64,000 nt of DNA from Namhaeicola sp039714555 (GTDB lineage: Bacteria; Bacteroidota; Bacteroidia; Flavobacteriales; Flavobacteriaceae), in the NCBI GenBank assembly GCA_039714555.1, contig JBDLJB010000004.1, forward strand, positions 80,588 through 144,587. Reading direction: 5' to 3'. Made by a program: the position numbers and the translations under genes. The notes beneath the pieces were generated by a model, which saw only the letters and a list, made by a program, of their open reading frames with translations, was not told the DNA's origin and searched no databases. Positions 24,156 through 34,900 of this stretch are shown piece by piece (positions within the stretch are counted from its first letter, which is position 1; every line of letters starts with the position of its first letter).

Positions 24156-26951
24156 TTAGTTTTTCTTCTCTCTGTTTTCTAAACGGTTTTTATCTTGCTC
24201 TTTACTATCACGCATCATATCTTCCACATTGTCGATTTGAGGAGACTCATCAAAGGCTTTCCAATCAAACGTTTCGTCAAATGGGTCGAGCGCTTTTTGT
24301 GGGTCAAAAATTCGGGGATCTATCTTTTTGGCATAATATGGTTTGTAGTCTGGAATATTGGTAAAGAAATCTGCCAAATCGGTTGCTCCGGCATCATATT
24401 GATTTAGATAGGGCAACCCCAAAATATTCCAAAACGATTTAAATAAGCTGCCAAAACTGTAATGTACATGACTTACATAGTTCTTTTTTACCCATGGAGA
24501 AATAAGCATAAGAATACTGCGATGTGCATCAATATGGTCTACACCATTTTGTGCATCGTCCTCTGTAATTACAATGAGCATATTTTTCCAGTAAGGTGTT
24601 TGTGAAAGATATTCTACAATGCGCCCCACTGCCAAATCATTGTCAGCCATATAGCTTTCTCTAAAAGGATATCCTGCTTCCGGGCGATCTCCTGCTCCGT
24701 GATCATTTGGAATAATAACCGTCATGAATGCTGGCATATTATCCTTACCCTTGTTCCATTTTTCATCAAACTCCTTAATAAACTGATCTATTCTGAATTG
24801 ATCAGGGATAGCAGTATTATAGGTTGGATACATTTTAGATGTACGTTCAAAAAGAGGCTGTGGCATAGGGTAATTAATATACTGTTTAATTCCGGTATAT
24901 TTGTATTCTGCCTTATACAGAGCCGGTTCGAACATAATACTGAAACCAAAATTATAAAAGTTCGTCTTATGACGTTCAAGATGATCCCACATCGACCCAG
25001 CCTCATTATAATCTTCTGGATAAATGGCACCTGCAGCTCCATTCATAGCATAAACACCCGGGGCATTTGAGTTTTCCCTAAAACTTCTATTGCCACCATA
25101 ACTGGCTGCGGTAGATGTTTCGCACCATTCATTGGGGTAGGTATTAACCAACCAGCGATGGCCATCAGCCGAAACATCTGAATCAACGTAAAAATTATCA
25201 GAAAAAGCAAACTGGCTTGCAATTGCCAAGTGGTTTGGCATTACAGTTACATTTGAAAGTGAATCTGTTTTATTCCTATTAGAAAATGATGCATTCTTTC
25301 CATATCTCGTAATGGTTGAGTCTCCTTTAGCATTTTCCATTTGACCGAAAATTTCGTCATAGGTTCTATTTTCTTTTGATATAAATACAATGTGTTTAAT
25401 TGGGCTCTCTTTTTCTCCCGGGAATAATGGGAGGGGATTATTTACTCGTTTATGGAATACTCTATCACTGGCTTTTGTAAATTTGAAATTATTGGAAATA
25501 ACTTGTTTTGTCATATTCTTAAGTTGTTTGTCTTGCGGAATGTCAAGAATCTGTATTGTACCTTTCATTAACGAACCTATGTAACTACCTTCATTTTTGC
25601 GTTCAAATATTGCTCCTCCATTTGGTCCGCTCCCAAATCCCTTTGCATTCACAATAATTAACTTCTTTCCATCCTTGCTCACTTCAACTTTTGAAGGAAA
25701 CCAACCGGTTGGAATATGCCCCAGAACTTTAAAATCGGATACATTGATAACGGCAACTGCATTAATTCCCGATTCAGCAACATAGAGTCTTTTTTTATCG
25801 GGGCTTAAAGCCAAACCAAAAGGGATAACACCCCTAAACTGCCTAATTCTTTCCTCAGGTTTCAAATAAATGTTGTGAATTACGGTATCCTTTTCAATAG
25901 AAATAACAGAAATATTATCGTTGGTGCCATTACTTACAAACACAAACTTGTCAGTGGCAACAATTGAATTTGGGCTTGATCCTCCAACTGCAGGAATACC
26001 CTCGATCATAGAACCAACTAAATGTCCTGTTTTAATTTTAGCCACAACTTCAGGATTTTCCGGATCCTCCAGATTAATTGCAAATACTGAGAATGCTTCG
26101 ATTGCATTCAGATCACCTAAACCGGGAATTATCAAAGAATCATTTTTTATACCTTCATTCATCTCAGTAGTACCATACGCAAATGCAGGGTAGTCAATCG
26201 GTTTTAATTTACCATCTCCTGTTGTAATTCGAGAATATTCGAACATTCCCACATTTGCCACATAAACTTTCTTCTCATTGGGAGAAAGATTAATTCCAAA
26301 TGGATACCTTCCTACGGGTACGGAATGCTTCAGACTTTTAGTTTCGGTATTTACAATAATCATTCTAAAGCCGATCTGATCTACCGCATAAAGTGTCTTT
26401 CCATCTTTAGATAGTTTCATATCGCCTATATAGCCATGTGAATAATCAAATTCGTCCGACACAAATGAGCAATCTATGGAATCCTTCTTTTTTCCTGTAT
26501 TTAAGTCAAATAAAAATATTTTATTCTCTTGTCCACCAGCTACATACACGGTTTGATTATCCGGCGAAATAGCCAGTCCCATAAATACAGAAGCCAATAC
26601 ACCTTTATCTGTTGATGCTCCGGGAGGAATTTGCTGAACTTCAGGATGCTCAGATAAAATATTACGAGCAATAGTAATAGATAATGGATTGATACCTGAA
26701 TTAGCAGTTACAGCAACGTTTCCATCAGGGCTCAAGGTTAATCCAAATGGGTGAGGAGCGATTACAATACTTTTCCCGGCAGGAGTAATAAACCTGCCAT
26801 TAGGGATAATCGTTTTTGCTCCAATATCAATTTTAGTGAATTCACTACCGGCAGGGGCAGATAATATCCATAATTCTTTATCCTTTGAATTGTTTTGGAT
26901 ACTGCAAGAAGTAATAAGCAGTATAACTAGAAGTGGAATAATTATTTTCAT
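24156..26951 (-). CDS. YncE-type beta-propeller fused to a PF04185-like phosphoesterase, lipoprotein
   Basis: This 931-residue protein has a lipobox (LLITSC, Cys16). Residues about 30-480 form YVTN/YncE-type beta-propeller blades, seen as repeated LSPDGNVAVTANSG, ISPDNQTVYVAGGQ, LSKDGKTLYAVDQ, LSPNEKKVYVANVG and LSPDKKRLYVAESG. Residues about 515-900 form an alkaline-phosphatase-like fold of the phosphoesterase family (acid phosphatase/phospholipase C group), with ENRTYDEIFGQM holding the nucleophile region, IPNDHGAG, and ITEDDAQNGVDHIDAHRS supplying metal ligands. It is probably exposed on the cell surface or in the periplasm and releases phosphate from organic esters. The substrate is not evident. 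The same domain pairing is known in Bacteroidota. Confidence 0.85.
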   Translation of the reverse strand: MKIIIPLLVILLITSCSIQNNSKDKELWILSAPAGSEFTKIDIGAKTIIPNGRFITPAGKSIVIAPHPFGLTLSPDGNVAVTANSGINPLSITIARNILSEHPEVQQIPPGASTDKGVLASVFMGLAISPDNQTVYVAGGQENKIFLFDLNTGKKKDSIDCSFVSDEFDYSHGYIGDMKLSKDGKTLYAVDQIGFRMIIVNTETKSLKHSVPVGRYPFGINLSPNEKKVYVANVGMFEYSRITTGDGKLKPIDYPAFAYGTTEMNEGIKNDSLIIPGLGDLNAIEAFSVFAINLEDPENPEVVAKIKTGHLVGSMIEGIPAVGGSSPNSIVATDKFVFVSNGTNDNISVISIEKDTVIHNIYLKPEERIRQFRGVIPFGLALSPDKKRLYVAESGINAVAVINVSDFKVLGHIPTGWFPSKVEVSKDGKKLIIVNAKGFGSGPNGGAIFERKNEGSYIGSLMKGTIQILDIPQDKQLKNMTKQVISNNFKFTKASDRVFHKRVNNPLPLFPGEKESPIKHIVFISKENRTYDEIFGQMENAKGDSTITRYGKNASFSNRNKTDSLSNVTVMPNHLAIASQFAFSDNFYVDSDVSADGHRWLVNTYPNEWCETSTAASYGGNRSFRENSNAPGVYAMNGAAGAIYPEDYNEAGSMWDHLERHKTNFYNFGFSIMFEPALYKAEYKYTGIKQYINYPMPQPLFERTSKMYPTYNTAIPDQFRIDQFIKEFDEKWNKGKDNMPAFMTVIIPNDHGAGDRPEAGYPFRESYMADNDLAVGRIVEYLSQTPYWKNMLIVITEDDAQNGVDHIDAHRSILMLISPWVKKNYVSHVHYSFGSLFKSFWNILGLPYLNQYDAGATDLADFFTNIPDYKPYYAKKIDPRIFDPQKALDPFDETFDWKAFDESPQIDNVEDMMRDSKEQDKNRLENREKKN

Positions 26952-27005
26952 AATTAGTATTAAATTAATTGAATTTTAGCTCAGTTCTTAATTGGGTACC
27001 GAAGT

Positions 27006-27464
27006 TTATAATTCTTTTCTCATTGCATAATCACATCTATCGGATAAATGATATGGTTTGTATTGAACAAAACCATATTTACCATACAAAGTTATTGCTT
27101 TATCTAACAATTTATTTGTTTCTAGAACAATCTCTGAATATCCCAATTCTCTTGCCTTTTTAAAAGCATCTTCCATCATTAATTTACCGAGTCCTTGCCC
27201 TTGAAAATTATTTAATAAATACATTTTTCTCAATTCACAAGTTTTTTTGTCAATTTTAAAAATTCCATATGAACCTATAATTTCATTCTCCTTTTCTATT
27301 ACAGCAAACCAACCATTTTTATTAAAATAATAATCTTTTAAATAATATAAATCCTTGTCTGTCTCATGAGGGTTTATTTTTAATCCATAATCAGAAAGAA
27401 CTGATTTTACTAAATCTATAATTTTGGACTCATCTTCTTTGTTTGCTTTTCTCAAATTCAACAT
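27006..27464 (-). CDS. GNAT family N-acetyltransferase
   Basis: The 152-residue protein matches the GNAT fold: an N-terminal strand and helix (LNLRKANKEDE), central strands WFAVIEKENEIIGSYGIF, and the acetyl-CoA loop LLNNFQGQGLGKLMMEDAFKKA in the order expected for motif A, followed by LETNKLLDKAITLYGKYGF. It would acetylate an amine on an unknown small molecule or protein. The frame is open to a TTG at 27473, but ATG at 27464 is the better start. A minus-strand TATATTTG box (27505-27512) lies about 40 bp upstream. It is downstream of the GH3 gene but apparently separate, because a terminator lies between. Confidence 0.85.
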   Translation of the reverse strand: MLNLRKANKEDESKIIDLVKSVLSDYGLKINPHETDKDLYYLKDYYFNKNGWFAVIEKENEIIGSYGIFKIDKKTCELRKMYLLNNFQGQGLGKLMMEDAFKKARELGYSEIVLETNKLLDKAITLYGKYGFVQYKPYHLSDRCDYAMRKEL

Positions 27465-27504
27465 GACAGTCAATTTTTCTTACTAAGTAGCACAGTTATA
27501 TATA

Positions 27505-27512
27505 CAAATATA
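27505..27512 (-). promoter_or_regulatory. Candidate -7 box of the GNAT gene
   Basis: On the minus strand this reads TATATTTG, an exact TAnnTTTG match, about 40 bp upstream of the preferred ATG. No -33 box was identified. Confidence 0.4.
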
Positions 27513-27733
27513 CATGTTTATAAGTGCTATTTGTCGGATAACTTTATTATTTGTTTGTTTTTATCAGTGTGCTTTATTTTTTTAACAATTTTAACCAATG
27601 GGCATATTATTTCTAATAAAACCTTAGTAGCAACATATGTATAGATCATTGTAGTTTAGGGTTTAAATGATCCAATACCTCCTGTATATATTATAAATAC
27701 ATTCTATTTTCTTAAAAAATTATTATAAAAAAT

Positions 27734-27770
27734 AGCCTTCAAACTTGGCTTTATATACCGCTTGAAGGCT
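27734..27770 (-). terminator. Terminator downstream of the GH3 gene
   Basis: AGCCTTCAA (27734-27742) pairs with TTGAAGGCT (27762-27770) over 9 bp with a 19-base loop. On the minus strand the stem is followed by a T-rich run (complement of 27725-27732). It lies about 30 bp after the GH3 stop. Confidence 0.75.
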
Positions 27771-27801
27771 GTTAATTGTTGTAGTTATAGTTTTTTAAGG
27801 A

Positions 27802-30123
27802 TTATTTGCCTTTATCATAAATGTTGCTTCTTTCGTCTTTGATAATCCCTTTCCAATTTAAACCAAACCCAAAATCATAGATATTGCCTTCAGAATCTAC
27901 ATGACATTCCATATCCTGGGATACATCTTCAGCTTGTTTTTCTACCGTAGTCATATTGGCAGGCATTTGAATAGGCAACAAACCTGAAGGTTCTTGAATT
28001 CCTGATAAAATATCCAGTACAGCTTGATCTTGTACTTTAAAACTAATCAAAATTGCATCCGTTAAATATTCAAATTCGTTAAAAACCATTGGGTTATCTG
28101 CTGCAATAGAAACAATTACAGGCTTATCTTTCATTTTTTTTCGAGTTTCTTTGATCATTGTTAAATCTGAAACATTAGAAGCTAATACTGTTTTATTTTT
28201 ATAACTTCTGTTTGTAAAATCTTCTAGCGGATCTCCACCTGAAATACTAATCTCTCTGGCATCTTCAGCTTTATATTTTCCATATTGTAAACTGATTGGA
28301 AAATATCCATTTCCACCTTTTTTTACATCTTTCACGTTATAACCTATACCGGTTTTTGGATTTTCAACAAAGACCAATGCATAATCAGCCTCTTCAGGAT
28401 TATCCGTGAGTTTAAAATACTTTTTTAAAATAGCTATATTGATTGGATACTCTGTAGATTCTGGTTTTTCCCTTCCTAAAAAATCCCTACTTGCACTTCG
28501 ATACCTTTGTGGTACATAAACTGTTTTTCCTTTTTCAAGAGGTAAAATGTTTGATTTGTTTTTTAACATAACAATTGATTTCAATTGAGCTTCATATCCT
28601 TCTTTCATAAAATCAGGATTACCAATAACTTTAACTGATTCTTCAGGAATCAAATAAGGATTTTCAAACAAACCAACTTGAAATATATTTCTCAATAATC
28701 TTATTGCTGATTGTTCCATTCTTGCTCTCATCGCATCTTCACCTAATTCTTTTACACCCAATGCATATGCTTCTATAATTGGTTCAGCATCATTATTTCC
28801 TCCAAACTGGTCAACACCGGCCATTAGTATTTTATAATGTCTTTCGGCTACAGAAAGAGTTTCTACTCCCCATGATTTACCATTGATAAAACTATTCATT
28901 ACATTGTGATCATTAGTAATGCCCCAATCAGTACAAATTACTCCATCATAATTGTATTTTTTTCTCAATAAATCTTGAATAAGGTATTTGCTGTAACTAT
29001 TACCTACTTTTTCGTTTGGAGTTTGCTCCCATGAAATGGTGTAATAAGGCATTACAGCAGAAGCCATTTTAGTTTTACCACTGAGTTTAAAAGCTCCTTC
29101 AGTAAATGGTATTAAATGTTCATCAAAATTATTTCCCGGGTAGACTGCATATTTTCCCATTGCATAATGCCCATCTCTTCCTCCTTCACCAGAACCACCA
29201 CCGGGCCAATGTTTAACCATTGCATTTACACTATTGAATCCCCATCCATCACTAATTTCATTTTCATCATTTGAAGTTTGAAACCCATTGCAATATGCCT
29301 GAGCCATGGCTGCAGACAAATAAGGATTTTCACCAAATGTACCCGAAACTCTTGCCCAACGAGGTTCTGTAGAGATATCTACCTGAGGTGATAATGCAGT
29401 AGTTATACCCAGAGCACGATATTCTTGGGATGCTATTTGGCCAAAGCGTTCTACTAATTTTGGGTCAAAAGTAGCTGCCATACCAAGGTGTCCTGGCCAT
29501 GTTGAAATAGCTCCTCCAGAAGCAGCATTATATTCAGCTTTTGCAGTGGTTCCATGTCGAGGATCTGAACTATTGTTAGCCGGAATTCCCAGAGGTAGAC
29601 TTTCTGAAAAAGCTTGAATATTATTATTCCATTCAACAGCAATTAAAGGAGATTGAACCGTTGTGATCAATACATGTCTAAGATTGTCTTTTTCAAGAAA
29701 GGTTTTTTGTTGGTCTGTGAGATCTGATGGTTTTGCGCTACTTTCTTTAAAACTTTTTCCATTGTAGGTTCCACTGAAATAGCCAGATGACCGTGCTGGA
29801 ATAGATTGATGCGCACTGTAAAGCATTAATCCAGCGATTTGTTCAATGGTCATTTTTGATGCTAGATCAGCTGCACGTTCATCTGTTGAAAGTCGCCAAT
29901 CCTCATAAGCATCAAGTTTATTATTTTGATTTAGATCTTTAAAACCAAATCCATCGTCTGTCAGGATTTTCACACCTGAAGAAGGAGAATAAGCGAGTGT
30001 TTGTCCACCTTTATTATTAACGACAATAAAATCTTGTTTCTCTGATTCAGTCCATTTTGGTCCACAACTTACAATTAATACGATTAATGTGATAAGTATT
30101 AAATGTTTTTTAAATCTTTTCAT
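27802..30123 (-). CDS. Glycoside hydrolase family 3 beta-glucosidase-like lipoprotein
   Basis: The 773-residue protein has a lipoprotein signal (VLIVSC, cysteine near residue 20). An acidic DLNQNNKLDAYEDW segment (about 63-76) resembles a calcium-binding loop. The GH3 N-terminal barrel follows, with the nucleophile in GVICTDWGI (Asp399) and substrate-binding VKHWPGGGSGEGGRDGH, then the alpha/beta sandwich domain starting near LKSIVMLKNKSNILPL. Such enzymes release terminal glucose or xylose from oligosaccharides in the periplasm or at the surface. No SusCD pair or other carbohydrate genes flank it, so it is not part of a visible polysaccharide utilisation locus. It precedes a VOC gene on the same strand at its 5' side. 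Confidence 0.92.
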   Translation of the reverse strand: MKRFKKHLILITLIVLIVSCGPKWTESEKQDFIVVNNKGGQTLAYSPSSGVKILTDDGFGFKDLNQNNKLDAYEDWRLSTDERAADLASKMTIEQIAGLMLYSAHQSIPARSSGYFSGTYNGKSFKESSAKPSDLTDQQKTFLEKDNLRHVLITTVQSPLIAVEWNNNIQAFSESLPLGIPANNSSDPRHGTTAKAEYNAASGGAISTWPGHLGMAATFDPKLVERFGQIASQEYRALGITTALSPQVDISTEPRWARVSGTFGENPYLSAAMAQAYCNGFQTSNDENEISDGWGFNSVNAMVKHWPGGGSGEGGRDGHYAMGKYAVYPGNNFDEHLIPFTEGAFKLSGKTKMASAVMPYYTISWEQTPNEKVGNSYSKYLIQDLLRKKYNYDGVICTDWGITNDHNVMNSFINGKSWGVETLSVAERHYKILMAGVDQFGGNNDAEPIIEAYALGVKELGEDAMRARMEQSAIRLLRNIFQVGLFENPYLIPEESVKVIGNPDFMKEGYEAQLKSIVMLKNKSNILPLEKGKTVYVPQRYRSASRDFLGREKPESTEYPINIAILKKYFKLTDNPEEADYALVFVENPKTGIGYNVKDVKKGGNGYFPISLQYGKYKAEDAREISISGGDPLEDFTNRSYKNKTVLASNVSDLTMIKETRKKMKDKPVIVSIAADNPMVFNEFEYLTDAILISFKVQDQAVLDILSGIQEPSGLLPIQMPANMTTVEKQAEDVSQDMECHVDSEGNIYDFGFGLNWKGIIKDERSNIYDKGK

Positions 30124-30160
30124 TTATTGATCATTTAGAATTCATTTAAAATATTAATAT

Positions 30161-30547
30161 TTATACAAGTCCGCCACCCCACTTTTCAGCCAATTCAATT
30201 TCATAACCATTGGGATCTTCAATATATATAGAACGAGAATTTTTCCATTGAAAAACTTTATTATATTTCAATTTCAATCCCATTTCTTTAATTTTCGGTT
30301 CAATATTATTGAAGTTTTCAATTTGAAAGGAAAAATGGGAAAAGCCATTTTTTTTATACCTTTTCATTCCGGGAATTTCATAGAGGGCAAGGAGTGCTTT
30401 TTTGTTACCGATAATTCTTCCTTTTTCTTCCGGTATTTCTTCCAAAGTTTTAAAACCCATTAATGTTTCCCAAAACAAGCAAGTTTCTTCTAAATTGATC
30501 ACCATTAAATTTATATGGTCAATTCCGTTAGTTATGAGATGCTTCAT
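30161..30547 (-). CDS. VOC (glyoxalase/dioxygenase superfamily) protein
   Basis: The 128-residue protein has the paired beta-alpha-beta-beta-beta modules of the vicinal oxygen chelate superfamily. Metal ligands may be the histidine in GIDHINLMV (near residue 11), the histidine in GFSHFSFQI (near 71) and the glutamate in YEIELAEKW near the C-terminus. Members include glyoxalase I, fosfomycin resistance proteins and extradiol dioxygenases; the sequence does not distinguish them. It lies 37 bp upstream of the GH3 gene and may be cotranscribed with it. Confidence 0.8.
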   Translation of the reverse strand: MKHLITNGIDHINLMVINLEETCLFWETLMGFKTLEEIPEEKGRIIGNKKALLALYEIPGMKRYKKNGFSHFSFQIENFNNIEPKIKEMGLKLKYNKVFQWKNSRSIYIEDPNGYEIELAEKWGGGLV

Positions 30548-30615
30548 GTATGTTATTATTTATAAAGTCTTAAGGTATTAAAATTTAGATAAATCACTAA
30601 ATACTAAAACATAAA

Positions 30616-31947
30616 CTAATATATTGCTCCTAGCAATTCGCCACTTAATTGTAATAATTTTAATTCGGCAATTTTAGCCGTATATTTTGCTTTATTATAA
30701 TTGTTTATAGCGTTTAATAAGTTAACTTGAGCTAGACGGAATTCTACAGAAATAATTTGACCTAGTTTAAATTGCTCTTCACTTCGTGAAAAATTTCTTT
30801 TATTAGTATCTACATTTTTTTGTTCGGCTTGTAAAATAAATAGAGCATTTTGGTAAGTTTCCCAAGCATTTGCAACATTTCGTTCAAGATCTTGTTCAAT
30901 TTGATCTTTTTGAATATTGCTATTATCAATAGCAATTTTGGCATTTTGAACTCGAGTTTTTGTAGCACCACCATCAAAAATATTCCATGATAAATTAAGA
31001 CCTGCATTTATACCATTTGAATTTTGAGCAGCTAATGAAAATGCATTACTGGTATTTGAATCTAAATTTAAATTACTCCAACCATAGGCACCATTTATAC
31101 CAACTACTGGTAACCAGTTTGATTTGTTTATTTTTAGATCATAGTTGCTTAATTCAATATTTTTCTCAGCTTGCATTAAGATGGAATTATTCTTTTTAGC
31201 AGAATTTAACAAGTTGGTATAAGTTAAATCTAAAGCATAATTCACTGTTGTATCTACCTTGAAATTAGTATTTATATTTCTGCCTAATACAACATTCAAA
31301 TCTCTTTTTGCATTGCTCAATTCTCTGCTAATATTTAAAAGAGCTATACTATCATTATTTACATCAACTTCAGAGTTTAGCACATCTAATTGTGTGTTTT
31401 GACCGTATTCATAATTATATATTTCACGTAAAGATCTATCTTTTGATATAGCCAAAGATTTTTCTTGATTGATTTTATTTTCAGTTAATCTCGCTACATC
31501 ATAATAGGATGCTAATAATTGTAATAAAGTATTTTCAACAACTTGTCGGGCTTGTATTTCAGATAAGTTGTATAATTCTTGTAGTTTTTTGTAACTATAC
31601 ATTCTTCCTAAACCATCAAACATTAAATAATTAACACCTACTGAAGCGTTATATGATTTTGTTGTAGTTGTATTATTTTGAATAGATCCATCTTCAAATT
31701 CATTTTCATTATCTTTATCTTGATAGTTTGCTCCACCATTTGCTGAAACTGTTGGTAAATAACCACTATTATATATACTAGAGCTATTTTTTGCAGCAGC
31801 TACATTATTATTAACAATTTTAATATCATAATTATTCTCTAAAGCAATATTTACAGCATCTTGTTTTGTTAATGTTTCTTGAGCCAAACTTATAGTAGTT
31901 GTAAGAATAAGAAAGGCGTTTAAATATATATTAAATAATTTCATCAT
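30616..31947 (-). CDS. TolC family outer-membrane efflux protein
   Basis: The 443-residue protein starts with a signal peptide (about 1-22) and shows the duplicated TolC layout: long amphipathic helices with the Asn- and Ala-rich signatures ALENNYDIKIVNNNVAAAKN and NKSNWLPVVGINGAYGW in the two halves, and beta-strand segments near YLPTVSANGGANY and LSWNIFDGG. It should form the outer-membrane and periplasmic channel of the neighbouring RND pump. Its ATG overlaps the end of the RND gene by 17 bp (or 14 bp from the second ATG at 31944), so translation is probably coupled. It is the last gene of the marR-adaptor-RND-tolC operon. Confidence 0.93.
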   Translation of the reverse strand: MMKLFNIYLNAFLILTTTISLAQETLTKQDAVNIALENNYDIKIVNNNVAAAKNSSSIYNSGYLPTVSANGGANYQDKDNENEFEDGSIQNNTTTTKSYNASVGVNYLMFDGLGRMYSYKKLQELYNLSEIQARQVVENTLLQLLASYYDVARLTENKINQEKSLAISKDRSLREIYNYEYGQNTQLDVLNSEVDVNNDSIALLNISRELSNAKRDLNVVLGRNINTNFKVDTTVNYALDLTYTNLLNSAKKNNSILMQAEKNIELSNYDLKINKSNWLPVVGINGAYGWSNLNLDSNTSNAFSLAAQNSNGINAGLNLSWNIFDGGATKTRVQNAKIAIDNSNIQKDQIEQDLERNVANAWETYQNALFILQAEQKNVDTNKRNFSRSEEQFKLGQIISVEFRLAQVNLLNAINNYNKAKYTAKIAELKLLQLSGELLGAIY

Positions 31948-34900
31948 TTTCTACTTTTAATTCTTTAATAGCTCTTGTTACTTCTTCTCTTGTTACTTTT
32001 TTTCCGGTAAATAACCACTTAAAAAATACAGTTATCTGATTACTAAACGATAATAATAATGGTAGCATCAGCAAAGTTAAAAAGGTTGCGATTATTATTC
32101 CGTATGAAATTGAAATTGCCATTGGTTTTAAAAATTGTGCCTGACGACTTTTTTCTAACATCAATGGAGCAAGTCCTGCAACAGTAGTAATAGTGGTTAG
32201 GAATATTGCTCTAAATCGTGCGATACCCGCTTGAACTAATGCTTCATCATATTTTAATCCTTCTTTTAAAAAACTATTAAATTTACCTACCAAAACCAAA
32301 CCATCATTTACCATAATTCCTACCAGAGCAATAATACCCAACCAGGATAAAATATTAATAGCAAAACCGTGAATATAATGACCCCAAACAATTCCAATCA
32401 AACTAAATGGAACCATCAATAATAATAGTAAAGGCTGACTATAAGAACGGAAAGTAAAAGCAATTACAATATAAATCAATAAAATAATAATTGGACCAAC
32501 TAGATTAACCGATTTTTTTGTTTTTTCGGCATCTCTATTTTGTCCTTCATAACTAGCTTTTACTGTTGGATATTTAGAAGTGATTCCCGGCATTATACGA
32601 TTTTTGATATCATCCATAATATCAACTTCACTAAAGTCTTCAGATTTTAGATCGGCTGTTAGTTGGATCTCTCTTTGTCCATTTAAATGATTTATCGCTA
32701 CTTCACCACGTTCTATCTCATAAGTTGCAATTTCACTAAATGGTACTTTGCTTCCTGATGGAGTACTAATCCACATATCATCCAAATTTTTTATAGATGA
32801 ACGATCTTCTCTGCTATAGCGAACCCAAACTTTAATTTCATCTTGTCCACGTTGGAAACGTTGTGCCTGAAATCCAAAGAAGCCATAACGTACTTGGCTC
32901 ATAACCGATTGTAAGGTTAAACCCAAAATATGTGCATTGTTCTTTAGTTTAATTGTAACTTCTTTGATGCCGGCAGGATCATTATCGGTGACATCTTTTA
33001 ATTGTGGATTACTTTCCATTTCCTTTTTAAGTTCAACTTTTGCTTCTTTTAACTCTTTTATATTATTTCCCAAAAGTGAGACAGAAACCGGACTACCCAT
33101 GAAATTTCTTCCCGAGCCAAAAGTTAAACTTTCAGTGCCATAAATTACACCAGCTTTATCACGTATTGCATTTGTAATATCTGATGAAGGAAAATCACGT
33201 AACTCTCCTGGTAATAAGTTTACAGTTAATCTGGCTTTGTTAGTTCCAGGACCAATACGTTTGATGATGTTTTGTACTACCTGGTGATGATCAGCTTGTT
33301 TAGATTCTGTAAATTCATCATTTACCAACCAAACAGCTTCTTCAATTTTTGAAATGATAGAATCGGTGATCTTTTCATTGGTTCCTTGTGGCATTACAAG
33401 ATTGATATCTACTCTATCACTTGCCATTTTTGGAAAGAAAGCGGTCTTTACAATTCCACTTTTTAATCCTCCAATAGAAAATATCAATAAAGCAATCGGA
33501 ATAGCAAACCCTAAGAATTTATTTTTTAGAAAAAATCTTAAGTAAGGCGCATATAAATCATTTCTTAAATATTTTAAAAATTTATCGGCATATACGTTTA
33601 GGTTTTGAAACACTTTAAAAATACCGGTCCTTTTTGTATCTTTTCTAACCAATGCCTTGGAATGTGCTATATGTGCTGGTAGAATAATCAAAGCTTCAAT
33701 TAATGAAACAGTTAAAGTTAAAATAACAACTGTAGATACTTCGCTAAAGAATTCACCCATTCTACCATCTAAAAAGTAAAAAGTAGAAAACGCTATGAGA
33801 GTGGTTAATATTGCAGATACAATAGGAGGGATAACTTCTAAAGTACCATCAATAGCAGCCTGAATTGGTGATTTTCCTTTTTCATAATGTTGGTAGATAT
33901 TTTCACCAATAACAATTCCGTCATCTACTAAAATACCAATAACAATGATCATCCCAAAAAGAGAAAGAACATTTATAGTTACACCTAATTGAGCTGCAAA
34001 CATAAACATACCAAAAAATGCAATTGGTAAACCTGCAGCTACCCAAAAAGCCAAACGGACATTTAAAAACAATGATAAAAATAATAAAACCAAAAGTACT
34101 CCGGCAATAGCATTATTAATCAATAATTTAGTACGTTGTGTAAGTGTGATGGAACGGTCACTGGCAATATTTAATTCAACATTATCATGTTGTTCATTAA
34201 AAGTAGTGATGTAATCTTTGATTTTATCTGCAGAAGCAATTAAGTCTTCATTATTCGTATTGTTAACTTGAATACTAATTGCAATTTCATTGTCAAAATA
34301 AATTCTGTCAGGATTCTCATTCCAAGTATCTTTAACTTCAGCTACGTCGCTTAAACGGATTATATTACCCGATTTGTCGGCTCTTATGATAATATTACTA
34401 AACTCATCACCGTAATAATTTCTATTTCTTGCACGAATTAAAAAATCTTCTGTTTCTGTTTTAATATTACCACCTGTGATCAATAAATTGGTTTGTCTTA
34501 CAGCATTGGCAACTTCGGCAAAAGATAAATTATAAGCCCTTAGATCACTTTCGCGAACAGCAATTTCAATTTCTTCAAGAGGAAAACCTGAGATAATGAC
34601 TTGAGAAATACCATCCATTCTACGAAGATCGTTTTCAACCTGACGGGCATATTGTTTTAATGTCTTTAATGAAATATTGTCGCCACTTACTGTAAAATTT
34701 ATTGTTGGCATCATACTCTCGATCTTCGAAATGATTGGGGGTTCCATTCCCGTAGGTTTTGAAGGAACTCTATCAACCGCATTCTTTACATCGGCCAAAA
34801 CAACATCAATATCTTTACCTTTAACAGTTTCTATACTTATTGTTGCAGAATTTTCACGTGATACCGAAGTAACTCGTTCAACTCCTACAATACCTTTTAA

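Larger units (their letters stand above)
27465..27801. other. Intergenic region between GH3 and GNAT genes
   Basis: This 337-bp gap contains the promoter box of the GNAT gene (27505-27512) and the terminator of the GH3 gene (27734-27770). The middle part is AT-rich and I see no gene in it. Confidence 0.5.

Noticed and set aside
24699..25070. Plus-strand open frame of 123 codons within the YncE-phosphoesterase gene
   Set aside because: It is antisense to a gene with continuous domain motifs and has no recognisable protein features of its own.
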